From Spartinivicinus marinus (lineage in GTDB: Bacteria > Pseudomonadota > Gammaproteobacteria > Pseudomonadales > Zooshikellaceae): a stretch of 64,000 nucleotides of DNA. The stretch covers positions 124,001 to 188,000 of the forward strand of contig NZ_JAPJZK010000001.1 of assembly GCF_026309355.1 (NCBI RefSeq). Direction: 5' to 3'. How positions within the stretch are numbered: position 1 is the first letter of the stretch; the number at the start of each line of letters is the position of its first letter. Under the pieces are notes generated by a model. The model searched no databases. It saw only the letters and a list, made by a program, of their open reading frames with translations, and was not told the origin of the DNA. A program made the position numbers and the translations under genes. Positions 29,084-36,315 of this stretch are shown one piece after another.

Positions 29084-30076
29084 TCAAGGCTGTTTCCTCC
29101 TGTTATCTAGACGCTCTGCAAGGCTGTAATAGGCGTCTTCTTCAAGGTGAGCATAGATAGCCGTTTGCGTAATATTCGAATGGCCTAGCCAGTGCTGAAC
29201 CTCTCTCAAGCTGGCTCCAGCCCTAAGTAAGCGGGTAGCGCATGTGTGTCTGGTACAGTGAAATACAAAGTCAGTGTCGTGCTCCAGCTTCATCTGTTTA
29301 CGCAGCTTGGCCCAGGCTTGAGTAATGCTGTCGATTGTCCATTGGGTAGGCCACAGGTTGCCAGCAGATTCTAAACGACGCTGTAAGACACCTTTGGCCT
29401 TTCTGGTTAATGGGACTGAGCGCGTTTTGCCGTTCTTCGTATCGCTAAAAATAATTTTATTTTCAAGAATATCTTGCGGCTTTAATTTAAATATTTCTGA
29501 ACGTCGGCCACCTGTTTCTATGGCGAGCCAAATAAAGTCGGCCAAATCTTTATCAGCTAATAAAAGCAACTGCTCTTCTTCCTCATATGATAGGTAACGG
29601 ATACGGCCTTGCCTTGTCTTCATGCGCTCAAAGCGTGGCATTGAGGAAATATAGCCGCGCTCGTGGGCATAACGGAGCATTTTTTGTAAGACAGCTATTT
29701 TTCTATTTATTGTTGCTGGCGCGTTGCCTTCAGTTTTACAAGAGCTAATAAAGGCATCAATTGTATTAAGATTAATATCAGCTGCTAATGTGGACGGACC
29801 AAGCAACTTTATTATCTGCATTCCTGTCTTATATTGCACCACCTCGCTTTTTGTACCGGTCCAATAACGTGCTGTGGTCAACTCTAATAGCTCGCTTAAG
29901 GTTAGCTTTTTGTATTGCTGGGGAGCTTGCGTGTTTTCTTCATTGCCTGCTTTGACTGCTAATAACTCAGCCTCTCTTGCTTGGGCTTTTGCCTTGGTAG
30001 CACAGTTTTCACGTACTCTATTTTTATTTATATATACGTCAACTTGCCACCTTTGGCCACGCTTACGGATAGCCAT
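29084..30076 (-). CDS. int: phage tyrosine integrase
   Basis: The 330-residue protein has an N-terminal arm-binding-like segment (RGQRWQVDVYINKNR), a core-binding domain and a catalytic domain with Arg in ETGGRRSE, Lys in KNGKTRSVP, His-x-x-Arg in HCTRHTC, His in WLGHSN and Tyr in AIYAHL. The start at 30076 has AAGGAATT upstream. It has the typical size of podovirus and lambdoid integrases and is likely the prophage integrase. It lies downstream of the early genes, in the same direction, and ends just before vapB. Confidence 0.9.
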   Translation of the reverse strand: MAIRKRGQRWQVDVYINKNRVRENCATKAKAQAREAELLAVKAGNEENTQAPQQYKKLTLSELLELTTARYWTGTKSEVVQYKTGMQIIKLLGPSTLAADINLNTIDAFISSCKTEGNAPATINRKIAVLQKMLRYAHERGYISSMPRFERMKTRQGRIRYLSYEEEEQLLLLADKDLADFIWLAIETGGRRSEIFKLKPQDILENKIIFSDTKNGKTRSVPLTRKAKGVLQRRLESAGNLWPTQWTIDSITQAWAKLRKQMKLEHDTDFVFHCTRHTCATRLLRAGASLREVQHWLGHSNITQTAIYAHLEEDAYYSLAERLDNRRKQP

Positions 30077-30191
30077 AGGAATTCCTTTTGATGATAGGTG
30101 TTTATTTAATTTGAGGAGAAAGAGAAGGAAGAAAAAAATAGGAAAGTGAGGTTATGCAAATTCGCTAACCTCGTATGGACCAGAAAAAGAG

Positions 30192-30521
30192 TTAAATCAT
30201 ATTTACATACTTAGCAACAAACTCCTTGCCCGCTTCATTTAAATATAAACCTTTTCGCCTTGCATCCATTGGGTCAAAGCGGACATCAACAAGTCCATAG
30301 CCTTCTTTTCCTGGTCCAGCGCGCTCTGTTAGAGCTGTAATAGTTCTTGTGCCGGTTGCTTTAGGTAATCCTAGCCTATCTTTAACTTCAGTAATGCCTT
30401 GCCCTTCTTCTCTTGCAATAGTTAGTAAGGCTGCAAACTGAACTAGTGACATTCCTAAATCTTCTTTATGCAACGTTACTACTAAGTTCTGTAGCTTTAA
30501 AAGCTTTCCTCTATTATACAT
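30192..30521 (-). CDS. MarR-like winged-helix DNA-binding protein
   Basis: This 109-residue protein resembles the winged-helix part of MarR proteins: SLVQFAALLTIAREEG, VKDRLGLPKATGTRTI as the recognition region, then a wing followed by DARRKGLYLNEAGKEF. It may regulate integrase or lysogeny genes. It lies immediately upstream of int in the same direction. A related protein of the same style is encoded at 32974-33297. No strong Shine-Dalgarno sequence is seen at its ATG. Confidence 0.65.
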   Translation of the reverse strand: MYNRGKLLKLQNLVVTLHKEDLGMSLVQFAALLTIAREEGQGITEVKDRLGLPKATGTRTITALTERAGPGKEGYGLVDVRFDPMDARRKGLYLNEAGKEFVAKYVNMI

Positions 30522-30665
30522 TGTGGGGGTCTCGTCTATATATGCTCAGTTATGTATGATTTGTAATCATTTATTATTCCCTCCGAATATGTTACATAAA
30601 AAAGCACTACGTAACAACAGAACATAAGTTCAAAATGTAATGTAGTGCAATTAAACTATAGGTGA

Positions 30666-30944
30666 TTAAATAAACAGACGCCTCACTGCACTCTCTACGT
30701 CGCGGGTTTCTTCAGTCAGCCCAAGCCAAGTTCCATAAGCATGCTCAAGTATGTAAATACCCGCTATTGAATTACTCGCTAATTCATGGCCTAATTGGGG
30801 ACTGATGGACCACCAATGTTTAACGCTTTGGTACTCGCTTTGACATTCCTCCTCGCTTAGTAGGGCATTAAATACGAGGTCGGTGTGTTCTGCGTAAATT
30901 AATTCACTTAAATTCATTCTTTCACCTATTGAGTTTTTATCCAT
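30666..30944 (-). CDS. hypothetical small early protein
   Basis: I do not recognise this 92-residue, acidic protein. It is rich in Glu and aromatic residues (SVKHWWSIS, YGTWLGL) and has no membrane segment. The ATG at 30944 has GGAG upstream. It is the first gene after a 310-bp control-like gap and may share a leftward transcript with the winged-helix gene and int. Confidence 0.6.
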   Translation of the reverse strand: MDKNSIGERMNLSELIYAEHTDLVFNALLSEEECQSEYQSVKHWWSISPQLGHELASNSIAGIYILEHAYGTWLGLTEETRDVESAVRRLFI

Positions 30945-31047
30945 TACTTCTCCTTTATCAGTGAATTTAATTCTGGAGTAAGCTTACATTTACTACTCAA
31001 GGTGCGTAAGCTGGCTGTATTACGGAACGCTTGTAACACAAATGTCT

Positions 31048-31067
31048 TATTGTATACATGTACAGTG
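31048..31067. promoter_or_regulatory. LexA-like box in the early control gap
   Basis: Reading the minus strand, CACTGTACATGTATACAATA matches 16 of 20 positions of the gammaproteobacterial LexA consensus (TACTGTATATATATACAGTA). It lies about 105 bp upstream of the 30944 start, inside a 310-bp gene-free gap (30945-31253). It could make the int-proximal genes SOS-inducible, or be a phage repressor operator. Confidence 0.4.
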
Positions 31068-31136
31068 AATTAGACCACACTTTTGTAAAGAAAAGTTCCA
31101 GAAAGACATCTATTCCTATGCTAGATACTCGACATG

Positions 31137-31156
31137 TACTGTATATATGATTAAGA
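31137..31156. promoter_or_regulatory. second LexA-like or repressor half-site
   Basis: TACTGTATATAT matches the left two thirds of a LexA box; the right half is lost. It shares ACATGTAC with the box at 31048, about 85 bp away. Repeated related palindromes in one control gap fit a set of operators. Confidence 0.3.
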
Positions 31157-31253
31157 AGAGTTGCGGCAGGTGAAATGCTTCACTATTGTAGAACAATTAG
31201 TGTATTTATTATTATTTACTCGCTTTAACTTATCTACAGGCTATCTACTCGTT

Positions 31254-31787
31254 TTATACTCGAAAGAAGGTATAGCCCTTTGATACCCAGTAGGTATTAA
31301 TTAGCTCATCTTCTGCCATTCGTTCCCAATCAATGTAATAGCGCAAGCGTTCAGGAATGTTAGACAAGTCTTCAAGCTCTGCTAAATATTCCTCTCCAAA
31401 GTCGCGAGGTGTCGCATAGTGGCCAACGTAAGCGTCTTTTACCTGCTCTGCGTCTAATGGGTAGCCGTAGTCAATCCAGGCTTGCAGTATGTTCTCAGCG
31501 TCATTCATGTACCACTCGCTAAGCTCGTTAAGGACAGAAACGTAAGTAAAATATTCCGAATCAAGGCTATGCTCTCCCACATATTTCTCGGGTATATCCT
31601 CATAATCAGCGACTATCCACTCTTCGCGAAGAACCCCGTCATTAATCTGCTTGGTTAGTTCTTGTAGCCATGCATGTATATCGCTGATTAATTCGGCGCA
31701 TTCTTCATAGTTGTCAAGGTCAAAAGTTTTAGCAAGGAGTTCACCACAGTTGTAGTCATAGAGAGAGTAGAAAGTGATTGTTGCCAT
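31254..31787 (-). CDS. ardA: antirestriction protein ArdA
   Basis: The 177-residue product is strongly acidic and matches the ArdA family: an N-terminal FYSLYDYNCGELLAKTFDL segment, then repeated acidic helices and the YGYPLDAEQVKDAYVG stretch. ArdA is a dimeric mimic of bent DNA that blocks type I restriction enzymes. The start at 31787 has AAGGA nine bases upstream. In T7 the unrelated DNA mimic Ocr (gene 0.3) is the first early gene; here ArdA lies in the corresponding place beside the proposed genome ends. Confidence 0.88.
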   Translation of the reverse strand: MATITFYSLYDYNCGELLAKTFDLDNYEECAELISDIHAWLQELTKQINDGVLREEWIVADYEDIPEKYVGEHSLDSEYFTYVSVLNELSEWYMNDAENILQAWIDYGYPLDAEQVKDAYVGHYATPRDFGEEYLAELEDLSNIPERLRYYIDWERMAEDELINTYWVSKGYTFFRV

Positions 31788-31833
31788 GATTAAATATCCT
31801 TTTAATTAATAGAGAAAAAACAAATAATTATTT

Positions 31834-32094
31834 TTATTCTGGCTGAATCCAATAAACATAATCAGCGAAGAAGACAGCAACAGGCTTACCTTCCTTCTGG
31901 CAGTGCTCAAGACAGCATAAAGCTTTTAAGTTAGGTGCTATCTGCTCCCTCTGGCCTGAGTCTATAAGTAGGTCTATGTGCTTCTTAATCTCATCTTTTA
32001 TATAATCTAAGGCTTCGCTGTGGGTGCTAAATGTGGCCGGTTCAACTTCAGGCAAATAGCCCGGAACATTCCAGCCTGCTATGTAATTAGTCAT
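31834..32094 (-). CDS. hypothetical early phage protein
   Basis: I do not recognise this 86-residue protein (GWNVPGYLPEVEP, then LCCLEHCQKEGKP). It has a Cys-Cys-x3-Cys cluster, mixed charge and no membrane segment. Its start overlaps the stop of the 32087-32287 gene by 8 bp, so the two are coupled, and ArdA follows after 46 bp. It belongs to the early, host-takeover region. Confidence 0.6.
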   Translation of the reverse strand: MTNYIAGWNVPGYLPEVEPATFSTHSEALDYIKDEIKKHIDLLIDSGQREQIAPNLKALCCLEHCQKEGKPVAVFFADYVYWIQPE

Positions 32095-32287
32095 TTAATT
32101 GCTCTCCTTGCTCTTTATTATTAAGCACTTGGCCATGACAAGACGGACAAAGTAGACCACAAATAAAACTTGCTCCCTCGCTACTCTCAGCCGTGACTAG
32201 GTGTAAGCTGTAGGCTCTTTGGTTGCACAAGATGCATGTAGGGCCTGCGTGCGTCTCTGCGCTACATTTATTTAATGATAGGTCCAT
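32087..32287 (-). CDS. small zinc-ribbon-like protein
   Basis: The 66-residue protein has two CxxC knuckles, CILC at about residue 18 and CPSC near 48, spaced as in small zinc ribbons. It may bind nucleic acid or a host protein. It is the first gene of the leftward group with ArdA; GGAG lies upstream of the ATG at 32287. Confidence 0.6.
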   Translation of the reverse strand: MDLSLNKCSAETHAGPTCILCNQRAYSLHLVTAESSEGASFICGLLCPSCHGQVLNNKEQGEQLND

Positions 32288-32973
32288 TGGCTGTGGTCTC
32301 CTTTTATTAAATTAATTTATATTTATTTTCTTTAAGTAGGCTTTAGGTAAGCCACTAGATAACTAATGACCTACTTAAAGCGCACTTGCTTTTTGTGTAT
32401 AGCGTGAGGAGGTGAAATATTACTCTCACTAAATCCGTACGCTACTAACCAAATTGTTAAAGAGCTTGCTTACAGTGGCGTGCTGTAGAATGCTGGTGGT
32501 TATTTATATTGAGTAAGATTATAAAAAACATTTTATTGGTCGTGCTGCTCGACTATTTTTGAAAACTTAAAGAGAACCAAGGAGGTAACAGTAAGTTATT
32601 TAAATCAATACTTGGGGTTTATTTTTACATCTTTCTCTTTGCCCCTAAGATGTATAGGAAGTATTAATTTGTTTTTTAAGTCGCGCCGTTCGACCATTAA
32701 TAAGCTATCAAAATGTATTGATTACGTCAAGAGTAAAAACAGGATATTAAAAACAAAGAGAAAAATAAAAAGCAAAACAACTGAAAGCACTAGATAATAA
32801 TACTGGATAAAACAGTATATGTATTTCCTGCCCTTGTTTTATAAGGCGTGAGCATGCGCATGTGACTAAAAGTTGTGACTATTGCACTCAAACAGCTTAT
32901 ATTGTTGGAAGGCTACGGGGGAAATTGCGATTGAGCTTTATTCAAAAAGACTACTCAGATTTTTTGGTAAAAA
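32288..32973. other. 690-bp gene-poor early control region
   Basis: I find no convincing gene. One plus-strand TTG-started frame (32612-32797, 61 residues) is very basic and sits 25 bases from a good AAGGAGG at about 32579, too far to be used. The stretch has an operator-like palindrome at 32800-32818 and should contain the promoter for the early leftward genes. Confidence 0.5.
32800..32818. promoter_or_regulatory. operator-like palindrome
   Basis: ATACTG and CAGTAT form an exact 6-bp inverted repeat with a 7-bp spacer. It lies in the gap between the second winged-helix gene and the zinc-ribbon gene, a likely repressor target. Confidence 0.35.
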
Positions 32974-33297
32974 TTATTTGTAATCAATTTTAGTTTTAAT
33001 ATCATCTAACACTGTACGGCCAGTTTCTGTTAGGTACAGCTCATTTGCATTTGCATTATGCGTACTTTTTAGCTTTCTTATAAAACCCCGTCCTCTTGTT
33101 CTGGGTGTACCTTCAGCAAGTCTTTGTAACGGAGAAGCTACTGTAGAGACTGTGCTTGTTGTAGGTAAAAAGCCTCGGCTCATTATTTCGAGTAATGTAG
33201 CCCCTTCATTCAACTCAACAGCTAATAGTATTTCAAACTGAAAAGCAGTTATATTGTGTTCCAGTAAAGCTTGCCTAATTCGTACAATATCCTTCAT
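32974..33297 (-). CDS. winged-helix DNA-binding protein
   Basis: I use the ATG at 33297 (MKDIVRIRQALLEHN); the frame is open 36 codons upstream with alternative GTG starts. The 107-residue product has a MarR-like plan: FQFEILLAVELNEGATLLEI, a helix-turn-helix rich in Ser/Thr, a basic wing (RTRGRGFIRKL) and LYLTETGRTVLDDI. It resembles the protein at 30192-30521 in layout. A phage regulator of early or lysogenic transcription is likely; it is not a typical CI repressor. Confidence 0.6.
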   Translation of the reverse strand: MKDIVRIRQALLEHNITAFQFEILLAVELNEGATLLEIMSRGFLPTTSTVSTVASPLQRLAEGTPRTRGRGFIRKLKSTHNANANELYLTETGRTVLDDIKTKIDYK

Positions 33298-33730
33298 CCG
33301 CACCACAGAAACACCAATCCTCAATATCAATCCAAAAGAGCCAAAGTCTACCTCAACGCTCCCTCTACGTCCAATGTGTCGTGTATAGCTCCTGAGAATC
33401 CTCACAAGTCGCTTTTACCTCACACCAATAAATGGAGATGGGTTGGCCTGAAGCGAGCTTACAAAGCCTCTCAGCCCCTCTAATGACATCTAGTGCATTT
33501 AACCTTGATAATACAACAACAGAAGCACATCACTAGACGCCCTCAGAGTTGCTATAAGGCACTTTAAGCTTTAGCCATGAAAACATACCAGGATAAGGAT
33601 AAAACAGCTTACACGGCATATGAAGAGAGGGCAGGACCACGGCTGTATTATATGGACAACAAAAGGAGAAGCTGGGCTTGGAGGTTTACTTAAAGATGAC
33701 TAAAGGAGAGTTAAAAGTCAGCTAAAAGAT

Positions 33731-33756
33731 GACCAAGGTAAAGCTTAGCCTTGGTC
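33731..33756. repeat. 26-bp palindrome
   Basis: GACCAAGG at the left pairs with CCTTGGTC at the right, with AAGCTT in the centre; only two base pairs are mismatched. No T-run follows. A related inverted repeat (ACCAAGGT/ACCTTGGT) is at 36260-36296. It could be a hairpin used in processing phage concatemers or a regulatory site. Confidence 0.7.
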
Positions 33757-34127
33757 TTGAGTAGCTTACAGATATTGTGTCTTAGTAGGTAATTATTTTT
33801 CTTATTAATTGGGAAATAAACAACAAAGAAGAACAAAGCTGAAGGTGTATTAAGGTTTAGCTAAGGTGAGCTTTAAGTCATCTATATTCATAGGAGTCTT
33901 AAAGTTAGCTTAGGCATCCTTAAGATAATCTCTAAGTATCTATATGTATCTTAAGGTTAAATCTTATATTTCAACCCAGGGGGAAATGTCTTCTAAGTTG
34001 CGTGGTAACTCAAGCCCCCGGATACCAAGGGCTTCAGCGATTGGCCTTTTTAAGATTCGTGCCTGCTTTTTGTACAAAAAGATTGTTATTTATACATCGA
34101 AACAGTTCTGCCACAAAAACTTAACTT

Positions 34128-34140
34128 TACCATCATGGTA
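34128..34140 (+). promoter_or_regulatory. operator-like palindrome before the SIR2-like gene
   Basis: TACCAT-C-ATGGTA is a 13-bp palindrome 45 bp upstream of the 34185 start, followed by a possible -10 element TATACT near 34153. It suggests that the SIR2-like gene has its own, regulated promoter. Confidence 0.35.
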
Positions 34141-34184
34141 CTTACGTTTATATACTGTCTTATTTCTGTCACAAGGATAGTGTA

Positions 34185-35231
34185 ATGGGAAGTGTTGTTA
34201 TTATTGGTAATGGATTGGGAATGGCTATTGCTCCCTCAAAATATACGCTTAAAAGCGCTTTAGATTCAGTTAATAATATCCACCCTAAAATAGACTTAAT
34301 AAGAAAATTTATTTCCAATACACTACCTGATAATGAGGAGGTGTTAGGACAACTACAGTTACCTTTATTTTCCTATAGGGCTTGTAGGCTACTGAATATA
34401 CCTCAAGAAAAAAGCGAACTAAAAGAGCTAGATACAATTTTGAATGATTATGTTTACGAAGTATCTTGTTATTTTCATAATTTAGTCCCATATACTGTCA
34501 TTGAGGATTTTATTAATCATTTATACAGCTACATAATGAGGACAACATCCCATATTGCTACTTTAAACTATGACAATTTATTATATAAAGGCATTTTAAA
34601 ACATAAGTACCGTACAGACCAAAGTATTGCAGATGGATTTTTGTTTGGCCCCATAAACTCAAGAAATAGCTATATGGTTTACAAGTCTAAAGAATTCAAC
34701 TGGAAAATAGAAACTCAACCGAAGTACTTACATTTGCATGGTTCTCCTTATTTTGTAAACAATTCTCATGGGATTGTAAAATTGCGCGATACAGTAACAA
34801 AGTTATACAACAATACAACTGGAGACATTGATGAGGTTGATGGTAAAACGAAAGGTAAACACATCGTACTAACCAGTGTTGAACATAAAAAATTTATTAT
34901 TGAAAACTCCCCTTTACTAAAAAAATACTGGTCAGTATTGAAGCACCTAATAGGAAAAAATAAAACCATAATTATATTTGGATACTCAGGTTATGACACA
35001 CACCTTAACGAATTGATATCCCTCTACCCCAAGAAGAAAAAAGCAATAATTGAGTGGGAAGAAGCAGGAAAAGATGATGGAGGTTATACAAAGGAAGATA
35101 GGTTAGAATTCTGGTCCAAAAGACTGAAAACTCACGAAAGCAACATCATCTTAGAACAAATGGCAAACATAACAGAATTCACAGCTTGGGATAGCCTATT
35201 CGAGAAGAAAAAACAAGCAGCAACTGCCTAA
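34185..35231 (+). CDS. SIR2-like domain protein, candidate anti-phage defence gene
   Basis: The 348-residue protein shows a SIR2-like Rossmann fold: VVIIGNGLG (residues 4-12) as nucleotide-binding loop, ATLNYDNLL (125-133) with the conserved Asn/Asp, YLHLHGSP (181-188) with a possible catalytic His185, and IIIFGYSGYDTHLN (262-275) closing the fold. SIR2-like domains in bacterial defence systems usually destroy NAD+ to stop infection. It is 45 bp from its own promoter-like elements, starts after AAGGA, and points against all neighbouring phage genes, so it looks like lysogenic cargo. It has no recognised partner domain; residues 280-348 may be a small sensor or an oligomerisation part. No partner gene is adjacent on the plus strand. 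Confidence 0.72.
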   Translation: MGSVVIIGNGLGMAIAPSKYTLKSALDSVNNIHPKIDLIRKFISNTLPDNEEVLGQLQLPLFSYRACRLLNIPQEKSELKELDTILNDYVYEVSCYFHNLVPYTVIEDFINHLYSYIMRTTSHIATLNYDNLLYKGILKHKYRTDQSIADGFLFGPINSRNSYMVYKSKEFNWKIETQPKYLHLHGSPYFVNNSHGIVKLRDTVTKLYNNTTGDIDEVDGKTKGKHIVLTSVEHKKFIIENSPLLKKYWSVLKHLIGKNKTIIIFGYSGYDTHLNELISLYPKKKKAIIEWEEAGKDDGGYTKEDRLEFWSKRLKTHESNIILEQMANITEFTAWDSLFEKKKQAATA

Positions 35232-35232
35232 A

Positions 35233-35249
35233 GGGAGCCTAAAGCTCCC
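35233..35249. terminator. hairpin between converging genes
   Basis: GGGAGC-CTAAA-GCTCCC lies between the SIR2-like stop (35231) and the stop of the leftward 35257-35601 gene. No long T-run is present on either side, but its location between converging genes suits a bidirectional terminator. Confidence 0.5.
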
Positions 35250-35256
35250 CCAAAAA

Positions 35257-35601
35257 CTAAAACCCAATGGCTGCAGCTTGTATCGCCGTCTTTATCTGTG
35301 AGGAGCCATTCATACACATTACACTTGACTTAATTCCCGCTGGGTCCGCTTCAGCAGCGTGTCTAAATTTAACAGCGGTCCCACATGACGCAAGCCAACC
35401 GTAAACGTTAGGGCTTTTTGGAATACACTGGAGTAAAGTGCCTAAAGCATGACTCTTACCCGCACAGCTTTCTAGCTTCCTTATGCCCTCTTCAGTAGCC
35501 CTGACCACATTGTCATTTACATTATGAGGCGGGACATGTAAATCAAAAACAATAGCTATAATTTTTGAGATGTTTTCTTTATCACTTTGTAGCAACGGCA
35601 T
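35257..35601 (-). CDS. hypothetical protein at the end of the late operon
   Basis: I use the ATG at 35601, which has AAGGTG eight bases upstream; the start overlaps the preceding gene by 20 bp. The 114-residue product is not recognised. It has four spread cysteines (LESCAGK, LLQCIPK, LASCGTA, SVMCMNG) and no signal sequence, followed by a hydrophobic Ala-rich end. It is coupled to the exported protein upstream and both lie beyond the terminase, where T7-like phages seldom carry genes; lysogenic or accessory functions are possible. Confidence 0.55.
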   Translation of the reverse strand: MPLLQSDKENISKIIAIVFDLHVPPHNVNDNVVRATEEGIRKLESCAGKSHALGTLLQCIPKSPNVYGWLASCGTAVKFRHAAEADPAGIKSSVMCMNGSSQIKTAIQAAAIGF

Positions 35602-36217
35602 TTGTATGCACCTTATCCAGTTCAAGCGAGTTTAAAATTTGGCTAAGGTACTTCTCAGCACCACCTTTTAAAGTCATAAATAAGACCTGATGCGTATACT
35701 GCTTATTCGCAAGCACTAAAGAGGTTGCCTCAGAGCCAACACCAACATAAGCCTTCCAAGGGCCTTTGTGATATTTCTTCAGTTTGGCATCCGCTTCAAA
35801 CATACCTTTTGTGATATATAAAATGCCTGTCGCAGAGTTATTGAAAGGTAATTTTTTAGGCAGCTCTTTTACCGAGGTTTTAAAAGTGTAATCTAAAGCA
35901 CTGGTCAACTCTTTGTGGCCGTCAACAATACGGTAACTAATCCTTTTTCCATCCTTATAAACTAAGCCTGCCCCTTGGTTACCGATTGTCCTTACTGCAT
36001 CAGGTGCTGGTACAACAAATGTAAAGTGGAAGGAGCCTACAAGAAATCCATCAGTAGCTTTTTCCTCTGGCCACTCGGCATCCTCAGCTACAGCTGTGCA
36101 CACAGCTTTATGACAGAAATCTTCAGGCCTTCCTTCATCCTCGTGCTTTTCCTTACAAGCCCAACTAAAGGCTGTCAGTGAGCACAAGGCCAACCCAAAT
36201 AATAACTTCTTTCTCAT
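35582..36217 (-). CDS. exported protein of unknown function
   Basis: The start at 36217 (MRKKLLFGLALCSLTAFSWAC) gives a signal peptide with a possible, atypical lipobox ending in SWAC, and AAAGGGG precedes it. The remaining 190 residues have no recognised domain; CHKAVCTAV holds two close cysteines. It is probably periplasmic or lipid-anchored. It lies about 100 bp after the terminase gene and overlaps the next gene. Superinfection exclusion or envelope modification would fit an exported prophage protein, but nothing in the sequence proves it. Confidence 0.6.
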   Translation of the reverse strand: MRKKLLFGLALCSLTAFSWACKEKHEDEGRPEDFCHKAVCTAVAEDAEWPEEKATDGFLVGSFHFTFVVPAPDAVRTIGNQGAGLVYKDGKRISYRIVDGHKELTSALDYTFKTSVKELPKKLPFNNSATGILYITKGMFEADAKLKKYHKGPWKAYVGVGSEATSLVLANKQYTHQVLFMTLKGGAEKYLSQILNSLELDKVHTNAVATK

Positions 36218-36259
36218 TACAACCCCTTTGAGGTCCATCTTTAAGTAGTCGCTAATAAT

Positions 36260-36296
36260 ACCAAGGTCGTGCAAGGTGTATAAGTACAACCTTGGT
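36260..36296. repeat. inverted repeat between terminase and the exported-protein gene
   Basis: ACCAAGGT and ACCTTGGT pair across 21 bases. The arms resemble those of the 33731-33756 palindrome. On the minus strand TACTTAAAGATG follows at about 36240; the same 12-mer occurs in the opposite orientation at about 33688. Confidence 0.55.
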
Positions 36297-36315
36297 GTTA
36301 TGTGAAGTGGTAAAA

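Larger units (their letters stand above)
33300..34184. other. gene-poor region with short TTAAAG-type repeats; proposed phage genome ends
   Basis: No real gene is seen in about 880 bp; two plus-strand frames here look random. From 33560 to 33960 variants of one heptamer recur in both orientations: CTTTAAG (33562, 33880), CTTAAAG (33689, 33898), CTAAAGG (33700), CTAAAAG (33722), CCTTAAG (33918), CTTAAGG (33950). TAAAGATGACTAAAGG and TAAAAGATGACCAAGG form a direct repeat. T7 has arrays of CCTAAAG beside its terminal repeats, and in gene order this spot is exactly between the late end (terminase) and the early end (ArdA). Confidence 0.5.

Noticed and set aside
32612-32797. Plus-strand 61-residue frame near an AAGGAGG
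   Set aside because: It would start at TTG 25 bases from that site, is very basic and AT-driven, and lies in a control region.
33944-34180. Plus-strand 78-residue frame before the SIR2-like gene
   Set aside because: No ribosome-binding site and random-looking protein; it covers the likely promoter of the SIR2-like gene.
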